Shown: positions 26,341 through 34,854 of the stretch, in pieces
How positions within the stretch are numbered: the stretch's first letter is position 1
Layout: the number at the start of each line of letters is the position of its first letter
DNA from: Thiosulfativibrio zosterae
Lineage (GTDB): Bacteria; Pseudomonadota; Gammaproteobacteria; Thiomicrospirales; Thiomicrospiraceae
Reading direction: 5' to 3'
NCBI RefSeq assembly: GCF_011398155.1
Contig: NZ_AP021888.1
Span: forward strand, 2,516,001-2,580,000
DNA: 64,000 nucleotides
Position numbers and translations under genes: made by a program
Notes under the pieces: model-generated
Database searches by the model: none
The model's input: the letters and a program-made list of their open reading frames with translations, nothing else
Told to the model about the DNA's origin: nothing

Positions 26341-26929
26341 TGTGAGAAAGATCTAGGTTTTCAAGCTGGGTGAGTTGCCCTAGGCTAGTGGGCAGGGTTT
26401 GTATCTCTGAGCCGAAGGTGCGTATCACTTTTAGATTTTGACATTGGGCAAGGGTGTCGGGCAAGGTGTGATAATGCCCTGTCCATAAATCGAGGATTTC
26501 TAGCCCAGTCAGTTGGCCGATTTGCGCAGAGATTTGCGTTAGGTCGGTGCGCCCCAAAGTCAGCTGTTTGAGCTGGGTATGGCCGTAAAGGCTTTGCGGC
26601 AGTTGGTTGAGCGGGGTATCGCTGATTTTAAGAATTTCTAGGTTGTGGAGTTGGCCAAGGGTTTCGGGTAGGGATTGTATTTGGCATTTGTCGATGGCGA
26701 GTTTTTTAAGTTGGGTGAGTTGCCCTATCGACTCGGGTACAAAAGTTAAGGCGTCGTCGCCACCCACTTCAAGTTCGGTCAATTGCAGCAGTTGTTGGGT
26801 GCTAATAGCCCCTTGGCGACTGCGGGTAAAGCGGTTAACCCAGGTGGTGAGTTCGGCAAGGGTTTGTTGGTTGGCAGTGTTGTCAGCACTGCCGCTGATT
26901 TTTTGCATCAATTTTTTGAAAAAGGCCAT
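26219..26929 (-). pseudogene. Leucine-rich-repeat protein, N-terminal part before a frameshift
   Basis: Starts MAFFKKLMQKISGSADNTAN. From about residue 45 it has bacterial LRR units of 23 residues (LTQLKKLAIDKCQIQSLPET, LGQLHNLEILKISDTPLNQL, LENLDLSHSAITHLPESIGQ). Near 26301 one extra base (CTCAACGG where CTCACGG is expected for QLTGLKR) throws the frame and the chain ends in 30 unrelated residues. With one base removed it joins the 25903-26340 frame into a single protein of about 342 residues. No signal peptide, so probably cytoplasmic. Confidence 0.75.
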
Positions 26930-27072
26930 AGAGTTTACCGAGTTAAGTTATTAGATTAGCGTCTTATAAAAAGTATGTTCTCCTTACAAGAATAATTTAT
27001 GATGATTTGAGGGTTTGATTATTTCGACCCAAATAATGCACAGCTTAAACTCCTAGCAACCTCTAAAAAAGG

Positions 27073-28107
27073 CTAAATTCTATTCAAATAAACACTCTGC
27101 CCTCCCACCATCACCTTGGCATAGTTGTAATAATCGGGTTTATCCGAAAACCCCATTCTTCTGAGTGACAGTTTGGTGCTGAGTTGATCGGCATTTTTAA
27201 TCATTTCACCGCCAATGAATTTGCAAAACCCAGCACTGGTTTTCCAAGTGATGAGGTATTGCAGGGTGATTGCGCCTTTTGACCATTTTGCCTTTAGCCG
27301 GCTTAAAGGTTCTGCTAACACCAATAGAGTCAGTTTTTCATGGTCTACCAGTCTGCCTAATTCAGTGTGGGTTTCAATAGTAAGAGTTTGAGTTTTTCCT
27401 ATATCATGCAGTAAGGCGGCCAGTATGGTGACTTCAGTTTCTTGCACGCTAATTTCATTTTCAATTAGGGATAGGTTGTGTTTGACCATTTGCGCGACTT
27501 CTAGGGAATGCACCATTAAGCCCCCTGGAAAACTATGGTGATGCCGCTTGCTAGCAGGTATGGATAACCAGCTTGCCATTAAGTTTTCGTTGTAGAGCAG
27601 ACTTTGAGCAAAGTCTTTAATCACTTGGGTTTTAAACCCTTGTATCAATTCCAGTAAATTGAGCAGAGTTTCAAAGTGCTGTGCTTTTTCATAGAGACTT
27701 TGAATTAGATGATTAGGCAGATCACTTTTAAATAATCGCCAGTTTTCTAATTCATGGCCCGATTCAACGCTGACCCAGAGCCAGAGATTTTCAGCTTGGC
27801 TTAACGAGAGTTGAGCCTGCTGTTGTTTGAGGGCTTGGAAGGTCGCATAGCAAACTTCAAAATCTAAGGTTTGTCCTCTTAGCGTGGTCAAACTGATGTA
27901 ATGAATCGGTTCTGTTGGATAACCCAAAGATGAACTGAAAATACCTGCTAACCCAAGATATTGTTTGCTATTGGGTGGCAAAGGGATTTCAGTGGCTTCA
28001 TAGGGCATGACTGACTCATCGGCATAATAGTCATAGGGCATGGGGAACGCATTTTGGTTAATTTCGTTCTGGCTATTGTTTTGGTTGTTGTTATTTGAGT
28101 TCATCAT
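27073..28107 (-). CDS. HD-domain protein of a mobile-element module
   Basis: The protein has 344 residues. An Asn/Gln-rich N-terminus is followed by an HD-type phosphohydrolase domain at about 190-310: HHHSFPGGLMVHSLEVAQMV, then ILAALLHDIGKTQTLTIE (the HD pair), then DHEKLTLLVL. The arrangement is close to the HD region of YhaM-type exonucleases and TraI_2-type proteins of integrative elements. It overlaps the preceding small gene by 4 nt (ATGA) and forms an operon with the integrase. Catalytic HD metal ligands look intact; the substrate is unknown. Confidence 0.75.
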   Translation of the reverse strand: MMNSNNNNQNNSQNEINQNAFPMPYDYYADESVMPYEATEIPLPPNSKQYLGLAGIFSSSLGYPTEPIHYISLTTLRGQTLDFEVCYATFQALKQQQAQLSLSQAENLWLWVSVESGHELENWRLFKSDLPNHLIQSLYEKAQHFETLLNLLELIQGFKTQVIKDFAQSLLYNENLMASWLSIPASKRHHHSFPGGLMVHSLEVAQMVKHNLSLIENEISVQETEVTILAALLHDIGKTQTLTIETHTELGRLVDHEKLTLLVLAEPLSRLKAKWSKGAITLQYLITWKTSAGFCKFIGGEMIKNADQLSTKLSLRRMGFSDKPDYYNYAKVMVGGQSVYLNRI

Positions 28108-28463
28108 GAGTACACCTCTTGATTAAGTTGTTCTTGTAAATGTTCTACTAGGTAATGAAGCACATCGGCTGAATCTAGATGATGGTCTTCTAGTTGGTCT
28201 AGGACCCAGTACTTCAAAGCATCTTCGTTTTTGGTGCAGTGGCCTTGTCCAAGAATGAAGGTTAGGTAGTCACCGGACGTGATGTTGAACAGGTACATCA
28301 GGTTATTGACTAGGCGTTGCACCACTCTTGGGTCTTCGATTTCAATTGCTGGTTTTTGCCAGGGAGCGTTGAATGCGAGACTCGGATGCTGTGGTTCTAG
28401 TAGTGGATTGTTGTTCCCAAAATCATAACCGCTGTTTTGATTTAATCTAATTTGACTCATCAT
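28104..28463 (-). CDS. Hypothetical protein between integrase and HD gene
   Basis: The start at 28463 or 28460 (ATGATG) overlaps the integrase stop, giving about 119 residues beginning MSQIRLNQNSGYDFGNN. It is acidic and contains PRVVQRLVNNLMYLFNITSG and a C-terminal helix HLDSADVLHYLVEHLQEQLN. Both ends overlap neighbours by 4 nt or less, so the three genes are coupled. No family recognised. Confidence 0.65.
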   Translation of the reverse strand: MMSQIRLNQNSGYDFGNNNPLLEPQHPSLAFNAPWQKPAIEIEDPRVVQRLVNNLMYLFNITSGDYLTFILGQGHCTKNEDALKYWVLDQLEDHHLDSADVLHYLVEHLQEQLNQEVYS

Positions 28464-29791
28464 GATTGTCTCCCTGTTTGGGTAGGTTGAATGAATTGAT
28501 CCCAAAAGGCTGATTCCATCGCGATTGCCTGAGGACTGTTTTCTAATGCATCATTGCCGTTTTGGTTGTTTATACCATCTGGGTTTTGCGATAGATTTTC
28601 TGGCGTTTGTTTGGTGTTTAATGGCGCATGAAAACCTTCTACTTGGGATGCCAACATTCTTTCCATTGCCGAGCCATCTTTACGGGTTAGGTTAGGCACA
28701 TATCTGGCATAGACACTGAACAGCATATTGGTGGTTGAGTGCCCCATTTGCTTGGCAATCCAGTTAGGGTTTTCACCTGCCGCTAACCACAGGGTTGCTG
28801 CGGTGTGTCTGGTTTGATAAGGCTTACGGTATTTTAGGTGTAGGTATGCCAATAAGGGTGTCCATACCCGTCTTAGAAAGTTAGGTGTGTGGATGGGTGA
28901 TCCATTATTGGCGTGGAAGACCATTTCAATATCTGGATCTCTGTGGTCATAGCGTTCTTTTAGGGTGTTATAGACAATCGAGGACATTTCTATTTCACGC
29001 TGCGATCCATCGTTTTTGGTGTATTCCCAGCGTCCCATGGAGAAGGTTTCTCGAATGAGGATTTCACGGCGTTCAAAATCAATGTTTTCCCATTTAAGGC
29101 CGTCGATTTCACCGGTACGCATACCGGTGAAGAATCTCACTAACAAATAATCCCGCCAATCAGGACGAACTGAAGACAAAATCAAATTCACTTCATTAAT
29201 TGAAAAAGGTTCGATATGGACCTTTTCTTCTTTAAGAGGTTTTATATTGAGGTGTGGTGGCGTAAAATTGTATCGGTCAGCTGCTTCATTCATAACCATA
29301 TTCAGACACTTGATAAATTTATTAATTGTTTTGGGTTTTAATTTACCGTCCGATTGTTTGGCGACGTTAGAGCGGTACTTTAAAATATCGGCTTTGGTGA
29401 TTTGGCTGACTTCCATTTCTCCAAAATGTGGGATGAGTCGCACATTCAAATAACGCAAATATGATTGCGCTGTCGATGCTCTCCAAGTAGGTTCCATTTC
29501 AGAAAACCATTCCAAAGCAAATGCTTTGAATAATGGGGTTTTGGTATAACCCGGTTTTTGTTTAGCCTCAATGTCAGCAATCTTTTTCACCATACTGCTG
29601 TTTGGAAAATACTTGGCGTACTCAAATGAGCCAAGGGTTATTTCCGCTTCGATGCGTTCCATGATAACTTCCAACTTTTTACGGTTGGCTTTGGTGTCGG
29701 GGAGTGAAGTATATTCTCTACAGCGAACTTTTTGATGCTGAAAATCAAAGTATAGATTTCCAGTATTGTCTTTTTTTCTAATATTTCCCAT
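28460..29791 (-). CDS. Tyrosine recombinase (phage/ICE-type integrase)
   Basis: The protein has 443 residues. The N-terminal arm-binding region (MGNIRKKDNTGNLYFDFQHQ, CREYTSLPDTKANRKKLEVI) resembles DUF3596-type integrases. A SAM-like core-binding domain follows (STAQSYLRYLNVRLIPHFGE). The catalytic domain has R in FFTGMRTGEIDGLKW (near 225), YQTRHTAATLW (H-x-x-R region near 325), MGHSTTNM and the nucleophile in SVYARYVPN (near 362). It lies 18 nt after the excisionase-like gene and about 780 bp from tRNA-Phe. It probably mobilises the 27-30 kb module; I found no matching attachment repeat. Confidence 0.88.
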   Translation of the reverse strand: MGNIRKKDNTGNLYFDFQHQKVRCREYTSLPDTKANRKKLEVIMERIEAEITLGSFEYAKYFPNSSMVKKIADIEAKQKPGYTKTPLFKAFALEWFSEMEPTWRASTAQSYLRYLNVRLIPHFGEMEVSQITKADILKYRSNVAKQSDGKLKPKTINKFIKCLNMVMNEAADRYNFTPPHLNIKPLKEEKVHIEPFSINEVNLILSSVRPDWRDYLLVRFFTGMRTGEIDGLKWENIDFERREILIRETFSMGRWEYTKNDGSQREIEMSSIVYNTLKERYDHRDPDIEMVFHANNGSPIHTPNFLRRVWTPLLAYLHLKYRKPYQTRHTAATLWLAAGENPNWIAKQMGHSTTNMLFSVYARYVPNLTRKDGSAMERMLASQVEGFHAPLNTKQTPENLSQNPDGINNQNGNDALENSPQAIAMESAFWDQFIQPTQTGRQS

Positions 29792-29809
29792 TTCAAACTT
29801 CCTCCTTAA

Positions 29810-30052
29810 TTAATGAACACCAACACAAAAACCACCATTTGCCATTGGAATTGCAAATGCTGAGTTCGCGGATTCAAGATGCATATCCATTTCAATGTTC
29901 TCCCAAATAAACAAAATTTTGCGTTGACCGAAAGGACGAATGTAATGGCGCCCCTCCAGTAAAACGCTGTCCTTAAGTTCATTGCGAATGGTTCTGGCGT
30001 TGTATTTTATTTTTTGCGCCAATTCTTCGGTGGTCAAGTAAGTCATACTCAT
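29810..30052 (-). CDS. Excisionase-like DNA-binding protein
   Basis: The protein has 80 residues and starts at 30052 behind GAGG (8 nt spacing). MTYLTTEELAQKIKYNARTI then RNELKDSVLLEGRHYIRP is a winged-helix/AlpA-MerR-type motif typical of excisionases and element regulators. It is divergent from the Cro-like gene at 30217, with palindromic AAATCGATTT sites between. Confidence 0.7.
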   Translation of the reverse strand: MSMTYLTTEELAQKIKYNARTIRNELKDSVLLEGRHYIRPFGQRKILFIWENIEMDMHLESANSAFAIPMANGGFCVGVH

Positions 30053-30216
30053 GTTAAAATCCTCTTTATCAATTTAACTGAAACTTTTTCGATTAATTTA
30101 ATCATAAATCGATTTAGAATTGATTTTACACTTATAAAATCACTTTGCAAGCGTTTTTATCAATTTTTTATTAAAAAAATCGATTTAAGATCGATTTCTA
30201 TAAGAGGTGACTAATT
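30053..30216. promoter_or_regulatory. Divergent promoter region with AAATCGATTT operators
   Basis: The perfect palindrome AAATCGATTT occurs near 30103 and 30177, with a related GATCGATTT near 30190. They lie between the excisionase-like gene and the Cro-like regulator and are the natural candidates for regulator binding. Confidence 0.5.
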
Positions 30217-30426
30217 ATGATTAAGTCAAACCTATCAACCCTAATGGGAAGTAAACGCTTAAAGGTCATAGATGTAGCTAGGGAAATAGATGTAAACCGA
30301 AATGCAATCGACTTACTTTATAAGGACGAAGCCAAACGAGTAGATATTGAAGTACTAGATAAATTGTGTAAATTCTTTGAATGTACCCCAAATGACATCT
30401 TAGTATTTACAACTGAGGACAAATAA
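30217..30426 (+). CDS. Cro/C1-type helix-turn-helix regulator
   Basis: The protein has 69 residues behind AGAGGTG. The sequence IKSNLSTLMGSKRLKVIDVA then REIDVNRNAIDLLYKDEAKR, ending DKLCKFFECTPNDILVF, is a short XRE-family domain of the YozG type. It is transcribed away from the integrase operon and probably represses it and itself through the palindromes at 30103-30195. Confidence 0.85.
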   Translation: MIKSNLSTLMGSKRLKVIDVAREIDVNRNAIDLLYKDEAKRVDIEVLDKLCKFFECTPNDILVFTTEDK

Positions 30427-30523
30427 AGTCTTTTTGTCAAAGCAGGGGAAACTCATGAAAATTTGTCCCTGATTTGTCCCCGTTTTGTCCCCACAACTAT
30501 TTTTAATATTTTTGAAATATTAT

Positions 30524-30552
30524 TTGACAGGCGCGAAGCCGCTCTATACAAT
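30524..30552 (+). promoter_or_regulatory. Sigma-70 promoter of the tRNA pair
   Basis: A perfect -35 TTGACA (30524-30529) and -10 TACAAT (30547-30552) are separated by exactly 17 bp and followed by a G/C-rich start region, 17 bases before tRNA-Phe. Three TTTGTCCC repeats precede it (30454-30492). Confidence 0.8.
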
Positions 30553-30568
30553 ACGCTCCATTCTGTAC

Positions 30569-30644
30569 GGCCATATAGCTCAGTCGGTAGAGCAAGGGAT
30601 TGAAAATCCCTGTGTCCCTGGTTCGATTCCAGGTGTGGCCACCA
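30569..30644 (+). tRNA. tRNA-Phe (GAA)
   Basis: A 76-nt cloverleaf with encoded CCA. The acceptor GGCCATA pairs with TGTGGCC, the anticodon stem GGGATT/AATCCC carries loop anticodon GAA, and the T-loop is GTTCGATTC. It is followed 33 nt later by tRNA-Leu under the same promoter. Confidence 0.96.
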
Positions 30645-30677
30645 TTATTTTCGTTAGATTTTCTTAAAATTTAACAC

Positions 30678-30761
30678 GCGGGAGTGGTGGAATTGGTAGA
30701 CACACCAGATTTAGGTTCTGGCGCCTTTGGTGTAAGAGTTCGAGTCTCTTCTTCCGCACCA
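30678..30761 (+). tRNA. tRNA-Leu (UAG)
   Basis: An 84-nt class II tRNA with encoded CCA. The acceptor GCGGGAG pairs with CTTCCGC, the anticodon arm CCAGA-TTTAGGT-TCTGG gives UAG, and there is a long variable arm. Its 3' end, together with the following terminator, is the attachment site of the element at 30747-45349. Confidence 0.95.
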
Positions 30762-30801
30762 ATACTAAAACCCTAGTTATTGATTTAACTGGGGTTTTTT
30801 C
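30747..30801. mobile_element. attL: 55-bp direct repeat at tRNA-Leu 3' end
   Basis: The last 15 bases of tRNA-Leu plus the terminator are repeated without a mismatch at 45295-45349. The tRNA stays intact on this side. Confidence 0.93.
30767..30800 (+). terminator. Rho-independent terminator of the tRNA operon
   Basis: The stem AAACCCTAGTT / AACTGGGGTTT with a short loop ends in six T. A second copy lies in attR (45315-45348). Confidence 0.85.
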
Positions 30802-31137
30802 TTATCCAAAATCAACGATACTGTAAATAATACTGTAAAGTTAAAAAACTCAGCTTGTTTTGCTCGTTAGACCGCTCTAAATTCTCCAGTAATTGCACTC
30901 ACCCAAAACCCAAACAATCTGTACAGGTGATTCTCCAGTAAACGCTCTCCCTTACCTGTTCAGCCCTATATCTAGCCATGCCCTATTTAATAAAATAAAT
31001 TATATTATTATTTAAAAAAAGCATCTTAGTGAATCTGCTTTTTCTGCTTTTCCTAAAACTGACCTTTCTAAGCCATAACTGGTAAATGTTTCCTCTCCCA
31101 TAGGGGCACCGCTTTTGTTTCAATAAATGATTATTTT
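30802..31137. other. Non-coding left end of the element
   Basis: About 340 bases without a supported gene. Besides the arm sites it has two ATTCTCCAGTAA copies (near 30881 and 30931) and an AT-rich tract (30987-31018). It may be the left replication/packaging or integration control end. Confidence 0.4.
30819..30843. promoter_or_regulatory. Probable integrase arm sites inside attL
   Basis: Two direct copies of ATACTGTAAA separated by 3 bp lie just inside attL. The same motif recurs, direct and inverted, just inside attR (45168-45200). Confidence 0.5.
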
Positions 31138-33486
31138 TCAATGAATGCTTATTGCATAATAGGTATCAGCTTGAGGGCACAATCTCCTAGCGAATGCTGA
31201 GGGAGTGCTTAACCCAAAATGTCCTAAACCTAATAACTCTTTAGGGTAAATTGGTGGGATCGGAGTCCACCGCTTCAAGCAAAGCCAGCCTTGAGCAAGC
31301 TGGCAATCATAATATTTTTCTGTAATTTTTGAATAGCACCTTAGATTAAATTTTTGGCCAACACCATCGGCAATTTTGGCCAACTTCTGTTTTGCGCTAG
31401 CTGCTGTATCAGGCGTACCGATTTTAGATAAAAACCGCTCTTGGGTATCGGTAGTGTCGTCAAACTTGCGGGAAAATAGAATGTTTGGCGAGTCTGCGTT
31501 GTCTGGGTCGAATGCTGCGTTTATTGAGCGAATTTGATTAGGTTCAAATACAACAACCTCCAAAGAGTCTTTAAATGGCAGGATTGCTGAATCATAACCC
31601 TGGTCAACCAATGAGTTCGTGAACGCCTGCGTTTCAGATGCACTTGCGCCAATCAGCGATCTCTTATCACTTATTGTTGCAATATATGGATTAACGATTC
31701 TAAGATGAACAGGTATTAAATTCGGCTCTACTTCTCCAGACTTAGTGTTTGCATAACTGCCTGCCAGAACACTGGAATCTGTAAAATATATTCCTGATCC
31801 GAGCCATCCATTATCTTTTCTATTTGGATGAGCCTTTCCAAACCTAAATATGTTATCGGAAGTTCCGTGGTAGAAAGTGTCTGGTCTGATAGGATTTCCC
31901 TCTCCACCATCTTTATCTCTTGAAGATTCTGCGCTTCGATTAATTTTTGCAAAGTATGCAAGCTTACCTTGTTCACGAGCCTTCTCCAGTATTAATGAAT
32001 TTATATCATAAACAAAACCATGCTTAATTGCTCGCGCCTTTCTAGCTTCGTGTGACATATCAAGACCTTTAGCTTTTGCGGCTTCCCATGCAGGTGAGCC
32101 TTTGCCGTTGTCTTGGTTTATTTGCTTTGAAAGATTGACTTCTGAATTAGGATTGTTGATACTATCATTAGTAGCAAAAGTAGCGCGTTCTTCTAATGAA
32201 GTGGCTTTAAATTCATTAGATATAGGAAAGCTTTGATCTTTGCCACGAAGTTTGTTTGACTTGGCGCGGTCAATCACTGCTACTATATCTTTATATCTAT
32301 TATTAATACTGCCAAGTCTTGATATAAAAGCACTATCTATACTCCAAAAGTCACCTGATTCGCTTGGTTTCAATGTGACTATAGCTAGATGCCCTTTCTT
32401 TTTGTCTGGCAGAGGAACATCAATAACAAGCTTTCCTAGATTCGCTTTGCGAACCTCGGTGTAGTTTTTTACGACATGATTAATAAATTCTTCAATTGAC
32501 TTAAATCCAGCCAACTTAACCTCGGATTCATGTTTTTTGGCATGAGCAAGTCCATAATCATCATTTCCAGTTTCAAGTCTAATTGAAGCAGTTTGTCTGT
32601 ATCCATTAGAATCAAGCACGCCTAAATCAATTTCACCATCTATCTCTATAAACTGACCTTTCTTGCCGATTGTCATAAATGATGGGTCATTAAAGTTTAC
32701 AAGTAAGTCGATGCGAGCCTTCGCCTTTTTATTACCCATACGCGACTTCATGTGTAGCGCTGCAAACTCTGCTACTGCATCTTGTGCAGCTTCTATGTCT
32801 GTAATGTAATTGTCGTGGCCTAGCGGGTTTAATGCGTTTTTAAGTGCAGCTAGGAACGACTTAACTTTCTTGATAAGCTGATTAAATAGACCTGGCTTTT
32901 TAGCATCTAAATTGATTGATACTTTTGCCCAGAACGCTTGATTAGTGAAGTTGTCGCCCATTACATCGGCCAATATTTCTTCAATGGCCAAGTCTAATTC
33001 AGCATCAGGCTTTCCTTCTTTTCTGCGCGCTTCGTTTAGCTTGTCTAGGTACTGCCATTCGTTTTTAATAATTGGCGTTACGGCTGCAACAAGGTCGGCA
33101 TAAAGATCTGGATTTTCTTCTCGTATAGAATGCAACAACTCATGCCCTGCAATATTCATCACTGGCTTGGTTGAGTCACTGGCAACATAAATGCGGTCAT
33201 TACGACCAGGCAGAATTAATCCGTTGAAGGCGTTGGCGTTTTTCCCGCCTTTAAAGCCAACAATTCTTTTTCCGAAAAGCGTTTCAAGTGTGGATTGTAC
33301 ATCATCGGGTAAAAGCAATTCATCCGCTCTGGCGTTGACTTGTTCTGGACTGATTCCGTAGTATTTTGCAAGGTCTGTTCTGAAGTCGGTAATGTCTTGT
33401 GATTCATTTTTGTCAATCTCTTGCGCTGCTTCTTTGACTTGTTGAGCGGGTAATTTCTGCGTGGCATCTTCAAGCTCTCCTAACAT
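31138..33486 (-). CDS. Phage polyvalent-protein fragment with zincin-like and ART-like domains
   Basis: The frame has 782 residues. A metallopeptidase-like motif AGHELLHSIREENPDLYADL lies near 110-120. A central domain (DDYGLAHAKKHESEVKLAGF, GHLAIVTLKPSESGDFWSID) follows, and an ADP-ribosyltransferase-like polyvalent domain lies near 535-660 (FYHGTSDNIFRFGKAHPN, GWLGSGIYFTDSSVLAGSYA, VVVFEPNQIRSINAAFDPDN, then SPNILFSRK). Such modules occur in large phage proteins injected with DNA. After about residue 715 the sequence turns into unrelated residues (CYSKITEKYYDCQLAQGW), so the C-terminus is truncated near 31330. The frame is joined to 33537-33860 by a frameshift and is probably non-functional as a whole. 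Confidence 0.65.
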   Translation of the reverse strand: MLGELEDATQKLPAQQVKEAAQEIDKNESQDITDFRTDLAKYYGISPEQVNARADELLLPDDVQSTLETLFGKRIVGFKGGKNANAFNGLILPGRNDRIYVASDSTKPVMNIAGHELLHSIREENPDLYADLVAAVTPIIKNEWQYLDKLNEARRKEGKPDAELDLAIEEILADVMGDNFTNQAFWAKVSINLDAKKPGLFNQLIKKVKSFLAALKNALNPLGHDNYITDIEAAQDAVAEFAALHMKSRMGNKKAKARIDLLVNFNDPSFMTIGKKGQFIEIDGEIDLGVLDSNGYRQTASIRLETGNDDYGLAHAKKHESEVKLAGFKSIEEFINHVVKNYTEVRKANLGKLVIDVPLPDKKKGHLAIVTLKPSESGDFWSIDSAFISRLGSINNRYKDIVAVIDRAKSNKLRGKDQSFPISNEFKATSLEERATFATNDSINNPNSEVNLSKQINQDNGKGSPAWEAAKAKGLDMSHEARKARAIKHGFVYDINSLILEKAREQGKLAYFAKINRSAESSRDKDGGEGNPIRPDTFYHGTSDNIFRFGKAHPNRKDNGWLGSGIYFTDSSVLAGSYANTKSGEVEPNLIPVHLRIVNPYIATISDKRSLIGASASETQAFTNSLVDQGYDSAILPFKDSLEVVVFEPNQIRSINAAFDPDNADSPNILFSRKFDDTTDTQERFLSKIGTPDTAASAKQKLAKIADGVGQKFNLRCYSKITEKYYDCQLAQGWLCLKRWTPIPPIYPKELLGLGHFGLSTPSAFARRLCPQADTYYAISIH

Positions 33487-33536
33487 ATCTGTTTGGCCTG
33501 CTATTGCCGCTTGGTCTAGGTAGGTATCACTACCGG

Positions 33537-33860
33537 TTAAAGTGAAGTTGTCGGTTTTTTTTTGCGCTTCGTCTTTTTTGGCTGCGTCAGCTTCTTGTTG
33601 TTGTGTAGCTTTTGTTTCTGCTCAATATCTTGAAGGTCTTGCTCTGTGTAGGTTGATAAGAGCAGTTGGTCTAATTCTGTTGCGTTGCTTTCAGTGCTGA
33701 CTCGATCAGCATTTTCTTCTGGCTGTCCGTTAGTTTTTGAATTTCCAGCGCCAGTTCCCTGAGCTTCTGGTAATCCTCTTGGGTTGGTTGTGGTTTGTCC
33801 GATTTGTTGTCCTGCATAGTTGAATAACTCCATTATTGTTATGTTTTCGTCACCAAACAT
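33537..33860 (-). pseudogene. N-terminal piece of the polyvalent protein, frameshifted
   Basis: MELFNYAGQQIGQTTTNPRG and an acidic linker lead to DIEQKQKLHNNKK, where the frame is lost. The other frame from about 33620 reads ATQQQEADAAKKDEAQKKTD then NFTLTGSDTYLDQAAIAGQ, the usual tail of phage polyvalent linkers, and continues into 31138-33486. One indel between 33610 and 33630 explains the split. Confidence 0.6.
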
Positions 33861-34079
33861 AGATGCTTGCTTTGGTGAGCCTTTGGCAACCAGATCTTAC
33901 GGTGTCAATGGTTGCTCTAATGAGTTTACTTATGGCTGTTTTGCTAATAGCTGATTAATGAGTTTGGTGATTTGTCCATCAATACTTGGCTTTGCAGATT
34001 TTGCTTTTTTTTGCTTAATAAGTAACTTTAACCCTGAGAATTTCTTGTTATTTAAGGCTTATTTATAAGGCTTAACCTC

Positions 34080-34826
34080 CTACTTCAACTCAAACTTATT
34101 TAAATAATTCGTAATGTCGTGGATGCCATTAAGTACAGCTTTATTGTTTGGTTCAATCGTCACGGTAAGGCTAATCGAATCTTGCGACCGATTGATATAA
34201 CTATTGGTAACAAAGAACTCAATAGCGGTACTTGGCAATATTACATAATCATTTCTATAAAAAGTCCTCATCTGTCTTCTGCAAAGTAAAACATAATAGG
34301 TGCTGATGTTTGAGTGAATATCAAATATCTTGGTACGAATAGAAAACTGAAATTTATCTGATTTTGACGATGAAGTTTTAACTTGAATGTTAGAGAAGGT
34401 ATTTCCTTTAAAGACTGTCAAATCAATACCTGAATCAACTGCAGGCCGAGAAACATTATAGCCTTTAAATAGAAATTCAGACGCGACCGCATATTCACCT
34501 GCTGCCCCAATAAATGCCGTTTCAGAAATATCCTCTGTGACATTAGATACAATTGACTCAGATCTACCGTAGTAACGGTACACTCCTCTTAAATAAGAGC
34601 CTGGCTTTTTACCTTTGACTCTGCGAATGGTTGAATTTTTTTTCGGCTTGCTAACTGGCCCAGCTTTATTGCTGAGGTATGCAGTAACTTTGGTTTTTAT
34701 CTCCTCTTCTGAGTCTGAAAAAACCTGACCATTATTAATAATTTGATTAGTAATATCATCAACATGCATTCCCTTTACACCAGCAGTTTTCAGTATTTCC
34801 TCAGCACTCTCTCCATATGATTTCAT
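34080..34826 (-). CDS. HARE-HTH domain fused to a PD-(D/E)XK-like nuclease
   Basis: The protein has 248 residues. Residues 1-60 (SYGESAEEILKTAGVKGMHV, DDITNQIINNGQVFSDSEEE, IKTKVTAYLSNK) form a HARE-type winged helix, a domain fused to restriction endonucleases in bacteria. After a basic linker (KPKKNSTIRRVKGKKPGS) comes a restriction-fold core: E in GAAGEYAVASEFLFKGYNVS, D in AVDSGIDLTVF, and Q-x-K in SNIQVKTSSSK. All catalytic positions appear present. It follows the zincin-like gene by 28 nt in the element's cargo region, so a two-gene defence or anti-phage role is plausible but inferred. Confidence 0.7.
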   Translation of the reverse strand: MKSYGESAEEILKTAGVKGMHVDDITNQIINNGQVFSDSEEEIKTKVTAYLSNKAGPVSKPKKNSTIRRVKGKKPGSYLRGVYRYYGRSESIVSNVTEDISETAFIGAAGEYAVASEFLFKGYNVSRPAVDSGIDLTVFKGNTFSNIQVKTSSSKSDKFQFSIRTKIFDIHSNISTYYVLLCRRQMRTFYRNDYVILPSTAIEFFVTNSYINRSQDSISLTVTIEPNNKAVLNGIHDITNYLNKFELK

Positions 34827-34854
34827 TTTTCAGTCCCTTTATTGATACCTGTAT

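Noticed and set aside
30485..30667. Short plus-strand open frame across tRNA-Phe
   Set aside because: It overlaps a complete tRNA and its promoter, so it is fortuitous.
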